A DNA stretch of 64,000 nt from the NCBI RefSeq assembly GCF_003259955.1, contig NZ_QLMK01000013.1, positions 1 through 64,000 on the forward strand, read 5' to 3'. How positions within the stretch are numbered: position 1 is the stretch's first letter; the number at the start of each line of letters is the position of its first letter. The position numbers and the translations under genes are program-made. Positions 37,789-46,450 of this stretch are shown one piece after another. Below the pieces are notes generated by a model that saw only the letters and a program-made list of their open reading frames with translations, ran no database searches and was not told the origin of the DNA. This stretch comes from Falsochrobactrum ovis. GTDB taxonomy: Bacteria > Pseudomonadota > Alphaproteobacteria > Rhizobiales > Rhizobiaceae.

Positions 37789-38862
37789 TCAGCTTGAGCC
37801 TCGCACGATCAGAGATAACGGCATGAGCAGTTTTTCAGGTTTGGTATTTTTGCCGGTCAAACGCGCGGCCAGCATCTCCCCCGCGTGACGGCCCAGTTCT
37901 GTCGCGTCTACTGCCACCGTGGTAATGCCGGGCGGCAATTCCTGCATCAGTGAATTATTGCCAAAACCGGTTATTGCGATATTTTGCGGCACGCGCAGGC
38001 CCCTCGCATGCGCTTCAATCAACGCACCACAAGCAACCAGATCATTGGCGCAGAAAACCACATCCGGATTGTGCCCCTGGCTGAGCAGTTCCGCAAAAGC
38101 CGCGCGTCCGTCCTCCTTCGAGCGCACTGTGGGCAACAGGACAGAACCCGCTTCTTGCAGGCCCAACCGCGCGCATTGTTTTTGAAATGCCTCATAGCGG
38201 ATTTTGCCACGCCCATAGGCACGGCCCATAAAAGCTGGGCGGCGATAACCACGCTCCGCAATATATTCCATCATCGCGACAACGCCGTCGGTGTTTGACA
38301 AGCCAACCAACATATCAATCGGTGTGTCACAATAGGCCCAGCTTTCCACAATCGGAATATTGAGCCGATGCAGCATATCGCGATTGAGTTCCTGTTCAAT
38401 CATACCCGTGATAAATACGCCTGCGGGACGCAGTTGCGAGAGGCTGCGCGTCAGGCGCAATTCGCGCTCATAGGAATAATAGGTGCGGGCGAGCACGACT
38501 TCATAATCCAATTGCTCGATAATATCGGAAAACGCATCGGCAGCGAGCAGAAATTGCTCACTCGCCATCGATGAAATAAACACCAGCACCACATTGGATC
38601 GGCCTGATCGCAATGCGCTGGCATGGGGGTTAAGGCTAAAGCCTGTGGCGCGGATGGCTGCGGCAACTTTTTCGCGCGTTTTCTCCGCCACAATGTCCGG
38701 AGTGCGCAGCGCACGTGAAACAGTAATCGCGGAGACACCAGCACGCTCGGCCACGGCTTCAATCCTGACCTGCCTGTCACCGGGTTTTGCCGGATCGTGA
38801 TTCGCATTCGGCACACGGACTACCGGATCCTGCGTTACTGTGGAGATCATTTTAATCTGCAT
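37789..38862 (-). CDS. LacI-family transcriptional regulator of the amino-acid module
   Basis: 357 residues with an unusually long leader of about 30 residues before the helix-turn-helix (RIEAVAERAGVSAITVSRAL, RTPDIVAEKTREKV). The hinge has L-R-S-G-R-S-N in place of the usual L-x-x-x-x-T-x. The periplasmic-binding-like effector domain follows. A start at the second Met (residue 5) is possible. It sits between the catabolic genes and the transporter, whose promoters share a TGATAACGTTAtCA operator with the central C-G typical of LacI proteins; it is the natural candidate to bind them. Confidence 0.9.
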   Translation of the reverse strand: MQIKMISTVTQDPVVRVPNANHDPAKPGDRQVRIEAVAERAGVSAITVSRALRTPDIVAEKTREKVAAAIRATGFSLNPHASALRSGRSNVVLVFISSMASEQFLLAADAFSDIIEQLDYEVVLARTYYSYERELRLTRSLSQLRPAGVFITGMIEQELNRDMLHRLNIPIVESWAYCDTPIDMLVGLSNTDGVVAMMEYIAERGYRRPAFMGRAYGRGKIRYEAFQKQCARLGLQEAGSVLLPTVRSKEDGRAAFAELLSQGHNPDVVFCANDLVACGALIEAHARGLRVPQNIAITGFGNNSLMQELPPGITTVAVDATELGRHAGEMLAARLTGKNTKPEKLLMPLSLIVRGSS

Positions 38863-38972
38863 TTAATTTTTCACGCCGATCCATAAACAAGCTCCAGATC
38901 GATCAGGGAGCGTGTTTCCAAGTCCTATCTTCGCTAATATCAAGCCCTGTCTTCGCCAATATCAAGCGAAAG

Positions 38973-39010
38973 CAAGAAAAACAGTCAGGCGCCCATGGTT
39001 GATGAGCGCC
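38973..39010 (-). terminator. Intrinsic terminator of the amino-acid ABC operon
   Basis: GGCGCTCAT pairs with ATGGGCGCC on the minus strand (38988-39010, one G-U pair), followed by a T-run (plus-strand A-run at 38973-38981). It lies directly downstream of the binding-protein gene. Confidence 0.75.
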
Positions 39011-39019
39011 CGAACATTA

Positions 39020-39811
39020 TCAAAGGGCTGGGAAATCACCACGCTTGGTGCCAAACCACTTTTCTTGCAGCTCTGGGAGTTTTCCGTTGATCACATTTGT
39101 AAAGATAAATGTGTTCACCCATTGCAGCAAATTGTGCTCACCCATTGGCACGCCAATATGGGCGGGCGATTGACGAATTTCAAAAACCGGAGCAATTTCG
39201 ATCTCTGGCCGTTCCGTGCGCAAATTGCTGATAATCGCGCTATTTTCAGCAAACATATCCGCCTGGCCTGCCAGATAGGCAGCCATCGCACCCGGAACAT
39301 CATCAAACCGCGCCAATGTGGTGCCGGATGGAACATTATCGCTCAGCCAAAGATCCAGCGTCGTACCACGAGCCACGGCAATGGTTTTCCCGTCCAGTAT
39401 CGAAACATCTTCAGATTGACCAATTTCCGGCGAGCCAAAAACGCCAAGCTGCACCGCAGTATAAGGATTAGAGAACATCACCTGCTGAGCACGTTCAGAT
39501 GTTGCGCCCATTGCGGCAATAATAATGTCGGTCTGATCTGACAGAAGGTTCGGGATCCGGTTTGTGCCGGTTACCTGTACAATATCAAGATCAACCGAAA
39601 GCTCCTGCGCAAGCAGTTCTGCTACTTCGACATCCAGCCCCGTTGGTTTTCCTTCCGCATCATTCATGCCCCATGGAGGCACATCGAGCAAAATACCGAC
39701 GCGAATTTTCCCGCGATCAAGAATATCTTGCAGTTTATCCGCGTGGGCAGTGACCGGCGCCAGCATCAAAGCTGCGACGGTGATTGCCTTCAAGATTGAC
39801 TTAAATCCCAT
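39020..39811 (-). CDS. Polar amino-acid ABC transporter substrate-binding protein
   Basis: 263 residues with a signal peptide (MGFKSILKAITVAALMLAPV-TAHA, cut near residue 24). The SBP family 3 pattern: DRGKIRVGILLDVPPWGMND, GKPTGLDVEVAELLAQELSV, NLLSDQTDIIIAAMGATSER and GKTIAVARGTTLD. It delivers a polar amino acid or derivative to the permeases upstream; specificity not deducible. Last gene of a four-gene operon; GGGAGAG upstream of ATG. Confidence 0.93.
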   Translation of the reverse strand: MGFKSILKAITVAALMLAPVTAHADKLQDILDRGKIRVGILLDVPPWGMNDAEGKPTGLDVEVAELLAQELSVDLDIVQVTGTNRIPNLLSDQTDIIIAAMGATSERAQQVMFSNPYTAVQLGVFGSPEIGQSEDVSILDGKTIAVARGTTLDLWLSDNVPSGTTLARFDDVPGAMAAYLAGQADMFAENSAIISNLRTERPEIEIAPVFEIRQSPAHIGVPMGEHNLLQWVNTFIFTNVINGKLPELQEKWFGTKRGDFPAL

Positions 39812-39836
39812 TATTTCTCTCCCTTTTTATAATGCG

Positions 39837-40568
39837 CTAATTGCGCGACCTCCGGATGAATGCCTGTAGTTCAGGCGTCTGAGGGTTGGTAAACAACTGT
39901 TCCGGTGGCCCCTCTTCCCAGATTTTCCCCTGATGCATGAAGACCACTTTATTCGCCACATTGCGGGCAAATCCCATTTCGTGCGTCACCAACACCATGG
40001 TCATGCCCTGTCGGGCCATATCTTCCATGACTTTGAGAACTTCCTCGACCAATTCAGGATCAAGCGCCGACGTCACCTCATCAAACAGCATGAGTTCTGG
40101 CGACATGGCCAAACAGCGGGCAATGGCCACACGCTGTTGTTGTCCACCCGAAAGCTGTTCCGGCCAGGCTTCGATCTTGTCGAGCAAGCCCACTTTTTCC
40201 AAGCATTTTTCGGCCAGCGCACGCGCATCAGCCTTCGACACTTTGCCGGTCAGGATCGGCGCCAATGTGATATTTTTCAGCACATTCATATGCGGAAACA
40301 GGTTGAACTGCTGAAAGACAATACCGACACGCTGGCGATATTCCCGCAAACCACGCATATGCGCGCTGACTGCTTGATCTCCGACCCGAATGGACCCGCC
40401 TTGCGTCTCTTCTAACCCGTTGATGCAGCGCAAAAGGGTAGACTTGCCCGAGCCCGAGCGACCGATAAGCGCGACAATATCCCCTTTCTCAACCACCAGA
40501 GAAACATCTTTGAGCACCTCTAAGGAACCAAAAGACTTGCGCAGATTTTTGATCTCAACGAGCACCAT
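39837..40568 (-). CDS. Amino-acid ABC transporter ATP-binding protein (GlnQ type)
   Basis: 243 residues. Walker A GRSGSGKSTLLR, Q-loop IVFQQFNLFPHM, signature LSGGQQQRVAIARCLA, Walker B LMLFDEVTSALDPE, switch His in LVTHEMGFAR. This is the GlnQ/HisP subfamily. It overlaps the end of the second permease gene by 14 bases. Confidence 0.96.
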   Translation of the reverse strand: MVLVEIKNLRKSFGSLEVLKDVSLVVEKGDIVALIGRSGSGKSTLLRCINGLEETQGGSIRVGDQAVSAHMRGLREYRQRVGIVFQQFNLFPHMNVLKNITLAPILTGKVSKADARALAEKCLEKVGLLDKIEAWPEQLSGGQQQRVAIARCLAMSPELMLFDEVTSALDPELVEEVLKVMEDMARQGMTMVLVTHEMGFARNVANKVVFMHQGKIWEEGPPEQLFTNPQTPELQAFIRRSRN

Positions 40569-41208
40569 GCAGACGTGTCTCCAATTTATGTGACCAAAGC
40601 GTCAGCGGAGTACAAATTGCGAAATAAATCGCAGCGATAATGAGATAGACCCGCAAAGGCTCAAGCGTTGCTGCGGCGGAAAGTTGGCCTGCTCGCGTCA
40701 ACTCGATAAACCCGACCACAGCTGCAAGCGATGTGCCTTTGATAAGCTGCACCAGAAAGCCAACGCTTGCGGGAAGTGCGATTTTAAGCGCCTGCGGTGC
40801 AATAATATATCTGAACTGATGCCAACTACTCAGGCCAAGACATGCGCCCGCTTCCCATTGCGTTTTCTTCACAGCCTCAATGCCTCCACGCCAGATTTCG
40901 CCCAGAAACACTGCCGTATAGAGCGTAAAGGCAGCCGTTACAGCCAAAAGCGGCGGAAGCCGGATTCCCAGAAAAACGGGCAAGCCGAAATAGACAAACA
41001 TTAACAGCGCGAGCAATGGGATGCCCTGCATCAATTGCAGCAATATTGCCGAGAGCCAGCGCAGCGGAGCAAAACGCGATACTCGCATCATGGCAAATAA
41101 AAGTGCGAGCGGACCGCCAAAAATCAATGCCAGAATGACCAGCAGCACCGTATATTGGAAAGCGGTAGCGAACGAAATAAAGTCAATTGTTCCAAATGGA
41201 CGCATCAA
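40555..41208 (-). CDS. Amino-acid ABC transporter permease
   Basis: 217 residues, five membrane segments of the HisM/GlnP type. The EAA coupling loop reads EAGACLGLSSWHQFRYIIAP-QA. MQGIPLLALLMFVYFGLPVF and FLVQLIKGTSLAAVVGFIEL are typical. Paired with the next upstream permease, it forms the heterodimeric channel. Gap to that gene is 7 bases. Confidence 0.94.
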   Translation of the reverse strand: MMRPFGTIDFISFATAFQYTVLLVILALIFGGPLALLFAMMRVSRFAPLRWLSAILLQLMQGIPLLALLMFVYFGLPVFLGIRLPPLLAVTAAFTLYTAVFLGEIWRGGIEAVKKTQWEAGACLGLSSWHQFRYIIAPQALKIALPASVGFLVQLIKGTSLAAVVGFIELTRAGQLSAAATLEPLRVYLIIAAIYFAICTPLTLWSHKLETRLHGAR

Positions 41209-41215
41209 TTCCTCC

Positions 41216-41884
41216 TCATCGCGCTACCGGCCAACGGAAAGCCAGCTTTCCGATAGCAAAGAAGAGCAAGCGAAACGCCATAACCATCGCCACATAGATG
41301 GCTGAAACAACCGCATAGACCTCGAAACTGCGAAAAGTTCGGCTATCCACATAGGCTGCTTGATAAAACAGCTCTTCCGTCGAAATAAATGAGGCAATCG
41401 AAGTGCCAAGGAGCAGCAGAATAAACTGACTGGTCAAGGACGGATAAATATTACGCAGCGCTGGCAACAGCACGACATGAAGAAAGACTTGTACTCTCGT
41501 AATGCCCAAACAATGCCCGGCTTCGATCTGCGATTTTGGAATTGAGCTCAATCCTGAGCGCACTATTTCACAGACAAAAGCCGCAAAATAGAGTGTGAGC
41601 GCCACCACGGATGCTTCAAAAGGCGGTAAGCGAAAGCCTAACTGCGGCATGACGAAAAAGATTATGAATATCTGCAAGACGGGAGGCGTATTGCGGATAA
41701 TCTCAATATAAGACCGGATCAGGATTGTGATCGCACGGTTTTTGCGACCAAGCAGTAACGCCAATGCAAGCCCAAGCAAGAGCCCGCTGGCGCCGGAAAG
41801 AAAGGCGAGCTTGAGCGTCGTGATTATGCCTTCAATAAAGAAATCTTCATAACGCCATAGCGGACGGAAATTAAGCGACGACAT
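41216..41884 (-). CDS. Amino-acid ABC transporter permease
   Basis: 222 residues, five membrane segments. EAA loop IEAGHCLGITRVQVFLHVVL; RNTPPVLQIFIIFFVMPQLG and LLLLGTSIASFISTEELF fit the HisM family. Its own ribosome binding site is poor (GGACATTCCT before ATG), and a 51-codon leader ORF with an excellent site ends 14 bases inside it, so translation may be coupled to that leader. Confidence 0.93.
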   Translation of the reverse strand: MSSLNFRPLWRYEDFFIEGIITTLKLAFLSGASGLLLGLALALLLGRKNRAITILIRSYIEIIRNTPPVLQIFIIFFVMPQLGFRLPPFEASVVALTLYFAAFVCEIVRSGLSSIPKSQIEAGHCLGITRVQVFLHVVLLPALRNIYPSLTSQFILLLLGTSIASFISTEELFYQAAYVDSRTFRSFEVYAVVSAIYVAMVMAFRLLFFAIGKLAFRWPVAR

Positions 41885-42026
41885 AGGAATGTCCGAAATG
41901 CATAGGCAAGACCACAGAAAGGCTGCGATAAGAACCCTCTATGCCTGATGCATAAGCTCCTCGGCCCTTCTGGGCTTGCGGACAAACCACAGCCAGATCG
42001 CCCCGCTCCCTCGGGGTGGAATTCAT
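41871..42026 (-). CDS. Leader ORF (51 codons) overlapping the permease start
   Basis: ATG 42026 is preceded by GGAGGAGG at ideal distance, the best ribosome binding site of this operon. The frame encodes MNSTPRERGDLAVVCPQAQK, GRGAYASGIEGSYRSLSVVL and a short end, and terminates at TAA 41871-41873, four codons into the permease frame. It lies about 54 bases downstream of the predicted transcription start. The product looks like no known protein; a translational-coupling or attenuation role is inferred. Confidence 0.45.
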   Translation of the reverse strand: MNSTPRERGDLAVVCPQAQKGRGAYASGIEGSYRSLSVVLPMHFGHSYVVA

Positions 42027-42085
42027 GATGCCTCCTCCAGCAGTTCTCAATTCCAGCTATGGATGAATGAACACCTTTCGCCGTA

Positions 42086-42115
42086 AATGATAACGTTATC
42101 ATTATTTGAAAGCAA
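42086..42115 (-). promoter_or_regulatory. Promoter with embedded LacI-type operator for the amino-acid ABC operon
   Basis: Minus-strand -35 TTGCTT (42110-42115) and -10 TATCAT (42087-42092) are separated by exactly 17 bases. The -10 is part of a perfect 18-bp palindrome AATGATAACGTTATCATT (42086-42103). A bound repressor would cover the -10. The same core recurs at 35397-35412. Confidence 0.8.
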
Positions 42116-42249
42116 ATTGGGCGTTGCGTCAAGAGAGGTTATTTTCTCATTTGCTATGAAACAATAACCTATTGGTTTTATTTGATTTTATGGCCATCAC
42201 CATCAAAGAACGGAGTTTGTTTTCAGGATGGGGCGCGGAATCGATTAGC

Positions 42250-43029
42250 CTATTTTATCAATCCGAAAAAAGGCCCATATCCGCCATGCCATGAGAAATC
42301 GCTCCGTTTTAGGTCCGGGCTATAAAACCCGGCTCCGCCTCCGCCATCCAGAAAAAGCGCGTTTGGACATCTAAGTTCATCTTTAAACAATCGCGCAAAA
42401 TCATAGAAATTCATATTATCGGTGCTGATTGCAAAACTTATTTTTCCCTCAGTGCAAACGCCCACGCCACTGCGTCGGGTTCGCTCTTTAGAACCCTTTA
42501 TCAGAATGGGATTAAGCTTATTATCGATCACCAGCATCGGGCCGGATTGTGTAGCGTAAAGCGGTTTGATCCCGCTTTTTAAAAAATTCTTGGTGGCGAC
42601 AATTCCCGCCTTCTCTTTATCAACATAAAAAACCCCATTCGGGTTTTTGTAGAAATTGGGAACCGGCCGGTCTTTGCCGCTATAGGGCGCAATATTGGCA
42701 GGCTGCAACTCCTCTCCATCTTCAACATACAGCCCCAGCGGTGAGAAATCTGTATGATACATGCCAGCATTCAAAGCGAAGACCAGCGACTTACCGCTAT
42801 CAGCAATTGTGCGCGCCAGTCGTGGAAAGCGTCGAAATGGCTCGCCATCGGAATTTTTCCAAAACAGACGTAAATCATCCTTTTGCGGATCGACAGTGCA
42901 AAGCACATAACGATTGCCTTCAAAGCTTTTTTCTTGGCAGGCAGGCGCTGCGGCATTGGCGCTATGGAAAATCGGCGAAACTAACAAACCCGCCCACAGA
43001 AACAGAAGCTTTCTGACTATTGCCCTCAT
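42250..43029 (-). CDS. DUF2233 phosphodiester-glycosidase-like exported protein
   Basis: 259 residues with a signal peptide (MRAIVRKLLFLWAGLLVSPI, cut near residue 26). The DUF2233/NAGPA pattern is clear: FALNAGMYHTDFSPLGLYVE, FYKNPNGVFYVD, ATQSGPMLVIDNKLNPI, RTRRSGVGVC, CPNALFLDGGGGAGFYSPDL. The human relative removes N-acetylglucosamine phosphodiesters; in bacteria the family may act on wall or capsule phosphodiesters. Standalone gene, about 125 bases downstream of the divergent operator region. Confidence 0.88.
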   Translation of the reverse strand: MRAIVRKLLFLWAGLLVSPIFHSANAAAPACQEKSFEGNRYVLCTVDPQKDDLRLFWKNSDGEPFRRFPRLARTIADSGKSLVFALNAGMYHTDFSPLGLYVEDGEELQPANIAPYSGKDRPVPNFYKNPNGVFYVDKEKAGIVATKNFLKSGIKPLYATQSGPMLVIDNKLNPILIKGSKERTRRSGVGVCTEGKISFAISTDNMNFYDFARLFKDELRCPNALFLDGGGGAGFYSPDLKRSDFSWHGGYGPFFGLIK

Positions 43030-43287
43030 TAGTTCTTGCTGTCCTTCTCCGCTCGTATTTACTCAATTTGCTTGATGCGGGATCAAGGGGCACTATTTCG
43101 CCCACCCAACCAACCGGTTACCTATCATAGCTCGCTTGATGACCAGCGCATATTTGAAATCCCATCTGAGACGCCAACGCAAAATACGGATTGATCAATC
43201 TGAGTTGGGTATCGACAAGACATGAGAAATGCTATCGCATGTCAATCAACTCATAGTGTTTTTAATTGAGTCTTTTAGGAGCAAACC

Positions 43288-43920
43288 ATGCGCGCCCTGT
43301 TTCTGTCGGCTGCAATCGTGATTTCCCTGCCATTTGCCGCGCAGGCAGAGATCATTGCCCTGCCCGAGCTTTTTTCGGTCAGCAATGTTGCACAAGATGA
43401 TATGCTCAATATTCGCAGCGAACCGCAGGCAATTGGCGAAATCATCGGCCAGTTTTCGCCCAATGCTACCAATATAGAGGTCGTCGCGTTCAGTGCAGAC
43501 GGGCAATGGGCGCAAGTCAACATAGGCGAAACTGCCGGATGGGTGGCACGCAAGTTTCTGGAACTTGAAGGTTCAGCCTGGACAGACAAAACACTGCCCC
43601 AACATCTTGCCTGCTACGGTACCGAACCATTCTGGTCACTACGGCAACAAGATGGAAATCTCAGCTTCTCTGAGCCCGACAATCCAGATCAAGCCTTGCA
43701 GCTTAAAGCTGTGCTTGATCGCGGATTTGAAGGCGATCGCCTTCGCGCCCTGCTTGCATCGGATGAAACCACGCAAATGAGCGCGGTCATCCAGCCCGGC
43801 CTTTGTTCTGATGGCATGTCTGATCGTAGTTTCGGCCTGAATGCGACGCTTATTCTCGAGAATAAAGACCAACAACCACGCCTGCTTTCGGGCTGCTGCT
43901 CAATAGCGCCCCGCAATTAA
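43288..43920 (+). CDS. Exported SH3-domain / COG3650-like protein
   Basis: 210 residues with a signal peptide (MRALFLSAAIVISLPFAAQA, cleaved after residue 20). A bacterial SH3 domain follows (LNIRSEPQAIGEIIGQF, WAQVNIGETAGWVARKFLEL), then a C-terminal part with CYGTEPFWSLRQQDGNLSFS, a COG3650-type motif of unknown function. SH3b domains often bind the cell wall, so a periplasmic wall-associated role is likely. GGAG upstream of ATG. Confidence 0.85.
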   Translation: MRALFLSAAIVISLPFAAQAEIIALPELFSVSNVAQDDMLNIRSEPQAIGEIIGQFSPNATNIEVVAFSADGQWAQVNIGETAGWVARKFLELEGSAWTDKTLPQHLACYGTEPFWSLRQQDGNLSFSEPDNPDQALQLKAVLDRGFEGDRLRALLASDETTQMSAVIQPGLCSDGMSDRSFGLNATLILENKDQQPRLLSGCCSIAPRN

Positions 43921-44079
43921 TCCGATTTGGTGGCGAAAGTGATGAGACATATATTGCAGCATTTGCTAATATAAATCCTTAAATGGACGGAACTGCCTCG
44001 CAAACTACTTGGCAAACTAGATGGCAAACCAGCTGACAAAATTGTCTCACAAGCCAGCTAGAACAAAAGGGAGAGCAGC

Positions 44080-44226
44080 ATGAAACTCGTTCTTGTGACT
44101 ACCGCGGTTCTTGCTTTTTCGGCATCTGCTGCATTCGCGGGTTGCCCTGCGCATAATGCGGAAAGCAAAATGGACAAGCCGCAGACAACTGCCAGTATTC
44201 AAACCACAGTGCCGACACAGAAATAG
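44080..44226 (+). CDS. Small exported protein, 48 aa
   Basis: ATG 44080 with GGGAGAG upstream. MKLVLVTTAVLAFSASAAFA is a textbook signal peptide (cut after residue 20); the mature 28 residues GCPAHNAESKMDKPQTTASI plus QTTVPTQK contain one Cys near the new N-terminus. No family recognised. The cut A-G-C could also suit a lipoprotein, but the lipobox is not canonical. Confidence 0.7.
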   Translation: MKLVLVTTAVLAFSASAAFAGCPAHNAESKMDKPQTTASIQTTVPTQK

Positions 44227-44259
44227 CGGTAAGACCCTGGCTGCACGGGCTTTCATGCA

Positions 44260-45171
44260 TCAATCGCGTGAGATTGGTAATTTGCTGCCAGCAATTGGGC
44301 GTTCAGATAGCGCGCGTTCTTCAACGATAGAATAGCGGAAGCGAAATAGCTTGGCCGGACGGCCACCGGTTTCGCTATCGGTTTCGCCTGTTTCTTCAAC
44401 AAGGTTTTGCTGTTCAATGACGCGGCGGAAATTCTGTTTGTGCAGTCGCAAACCGGCTAAGGCCTCAACGGTACGCTGAAGTTGCAAAAGGCTGAAACTT
44501 TCCGGCATCAGCTCAAAGACGACCGGGCGATATTTAATCTTGGCGCGCAACCGTCCAATGGCTGTGGCCAATATGCGGCGATGATCGGCAAACATGCGTC
44601 GCCCGCTCTCGCCCGCATCCCGGCCCGCTTCCGGCACTAGCCCCGCCTCATAAAGCAGCTCATAGCGTTGCAATGTGAGATCCTCGTTCCAGCGCTCGCC
44701 ATCAAGACCAAAAGCAAAAGCGATACGGCGTAAACGCAATTTGGTTAATTCTGCCGTTGCCGCGCTATGCGCCCAATCGCGCAAGGCATTGCTCAAATGA
44801 TCGGTGATTTCCGGTATGCCCTGCCGATGGTCTTCCCAGGGCAGATAATCATACCAACCTCGCCAACCGGCCTGATCCACCGCCGCATCATTTTCGCGCA
44901 CCAGTCCGAGATAGCTGATGGAAATAATGCGCTCACCTTCCGGATGTCGATCGCGATCAGCAAAAGTATAAAGTTGTTCAAGATAGCCCACGGGATGCGC
45001 GGTTTCAGACTGGATCCAAGCGCGCAATCCGGCCTGTAATGATCGGTGCTCCATTTCAAATGGGCCTGATGGCAAAGCATGTCCCTGCCGCACAGTCATC
45101 ACCCGCGGTTGTTCGCCTGTAACGGCAATTAAAACCGCAATCAGCTCGGTATGGGCAATATCATTCGTCAA
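44260..45171 (-). CDS. NUDIX-type NAD regulator (NadQ/NrtR-like)
   Basis: 303 residues. The N-terminal half is a NUDIX-fold domain without the catalytic box (VLIAVTGEQPRVMTVRQG, GPFEMEHRSLQAGLRAWIQS, HPVGYLEQLYTFADRDR). The C-terminal half is a winged helix (SLLQLQRTVEALAGLRLHKQ, NFRRVIEQQNLVEETG, GRPAKLFRFR). This is the arrangement of the alphaproteobacterial NAD-metabolism regulator NadQ. No nad genes are nearby, so its targets would be elsewhere. Confidence 0.82.
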   Translation of the reverse strand: MTNDIAHTELIAVLIAVTGEQPRVMTVRQGHALPSGPFEMEHRSLQAGLRAWIQSETAHPVGYLEQLYTFADRDRHPEGERIISISYLGLVRENDAAVDQAGWRGWYDYLPWEDHRQGIPEITDHLSNALRDWAHSAATAELTKLRLRRIAFAFGLDGERWNEDLTLQRYELLYEAGLVPEAGRDAGESGRRMFADHRRILATAIGRLRAKIKYRPVVFELMPESFSLLQLQRTVEALAGLRLHKQNFRRVIEQQNLVEETGETDSETGGRPAKLFRFRYSIVEERALSERPIAGSKLPISRD

Positions 45172-45356
45172 CGATCAGTTTCTTTCACACTCTCAATTTC
45201 TCGCACACTCAATTTCCACAGTGGGCAGTCAATATTTATAGACCCAATTGCAGGAATAATTACAAGAGACACAATGATTTGGGCTGTGCAAACTCCGGTA
45301 ACTGTTGAGTTTTCCACCTGTTCTGACCCAGTGATATGATTGCTATGATTTTTTGA

Positions 45357-45369
45357 TTTACGTACCTCA
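45357..45369 (+). promoter_or_regulatory. Candidate XylR operator (copy 1)
   Basis: TTTACGTACCTCA, 33 bases before the xylR start. The identical 13-mer occurs in the same orientation relative to transcription upstream of the sugar ABC operon (55402-55414, minus strand). I infer a regulator binding site for the adjacent LacI-type protein. Confidence 0.65.
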
Positions 45370-45401
45370 TTTTTACTCTTATGTTGCAATGAGGAGTAAA
45401 A

Positions 45402-46439
45402 ATGAAACCTACAGTGCATGATATTGCGCGTTCGGCAGGCGTCAGTCTGGCTACTGTTGATCGTGTTCTTAATGATCGACCCGGCGTTCGCATCAAGACT
45501 CGGGAAAGAGTGATAGCTGCGATGAATGCGCTCGGCTATGTACGTGATGTTGGTGCGGCTAATCTTGCACGCGGGCGACGCTACAGGTTCGATTTCATTC
45601 TTCCCGACAATGACAATAGTTTCATGCTCGCGCTGCGGGCAGAGCTGGAAGCCGCGCTGAAACACGCCGCGGCTGATCGGATTCTGATCAATTTGGTATT
45701 GGTGCCGGCATTTGACGAAGCGGCCCTTGTAACCGCGCTTGATGCCTCTATTGAGCGCCGACCTGACGGCGTGGCTTTTGTTGCGGTTGATACTGACCCA
45801 GTCCGCGCCGCCTGCGAACGGCTGACGCAAAACGGCATCCATGCGGTGACGCTTGTTTCTGATCTCGGCCGCTCAACCCGCAAACATTATGTCGGCGTGG
45901 ACAATAATGCTGCCGGGCGCACCGCGGCTCGTCTGTTGGGGCTTTTTGCCAAAGGAACCAAAGGTGCAATTGCCGTTCTCGCGGGGTCTTTGAAAGTTCA
46001 TGATCATCAAGAGCGGTTTGACGGTTTTTGCGCTGCTATGCGCGCTGATTTTCCAGACCGCGAAATTCTACCTGTTCTGGAAGGCTGGGACGAGGGAAAG
46101 CGGGTTGAAAAGCTTGTGCGCTCCCTGCTCGACCAGCGCCGCGATATAGCAGGAATTTACAGTCTTGGCGCTGGCAATAGTGGACTTGTCGATGCGCTAG
46201 CAGCGCTTCCTTTAGAGACAGAGCGCCCTTTGGTCATTGCGCATGAGCGTGATGAAATCACCACGAAAGCTTTGCAAGATGGTTTGATCCATGCGGTTCT
46301 GGCGCAAGATGCAGGACATGAAATTCGCAGCGCCATCCGCATATTGAAAGCGTCTGCGGATGACCTGGCAATCGTGCCGGGACAAGAGCACATCCGCATC
46401 GAAGTTTTCCTGAAAGATAACTTGCCGCAATTTGGCTGA
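45402..46439 (+). CDS. xylR: LacI-family regulator of the xylose locus
   Basis: 345 residues. Helix-turn-helix VHDIARSAGVSLATVDRVLN, then DRPGVRIKTRERV; the hinge lacks the usual pattern (NLARGRRYRFDFILP). The effector domain is of the periplasmic-sugar-binding type. GAGGAG is ideally placed before ATG. First gene of xylR-xylB-xylA with gaps of 11 and 24 bases; probably represses its own operon and the facing ABC operon until sugar binds. The gene name is positional and not proven. Confidence 0.85.
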   Translation: MKPTVHDIARSAGVSLATVDRVLNDRPGVRIKTRERVIAAMNALGYVRDVGAANLARGRRYRFDFILPDNDNSFMLALRAELEAALKHAAADRILINLVLVPAFDEAALVTALDASIERRPDGVAFVAVDTDPVRAACERLTQNGIHAVTLVSDLGRSTRKHYVGVDNNAAGRTAARLLGLFAKGTKGAIAVLAGSLKVHDHQERFDGFCAAMRADFPDREILPVLEGWDEGKRVEKLVRSLLDQRRDIAGIYSLGAGNSGLVDALAALPLETERPLVIAHERDEITTKALQDGLIHAVLAQDAGHEIRSAIRILKASADDLAIVPGQEHIRIEVFLKDNLPQFG

Positions 46440-46450
46440 ACGGAGAAAAA

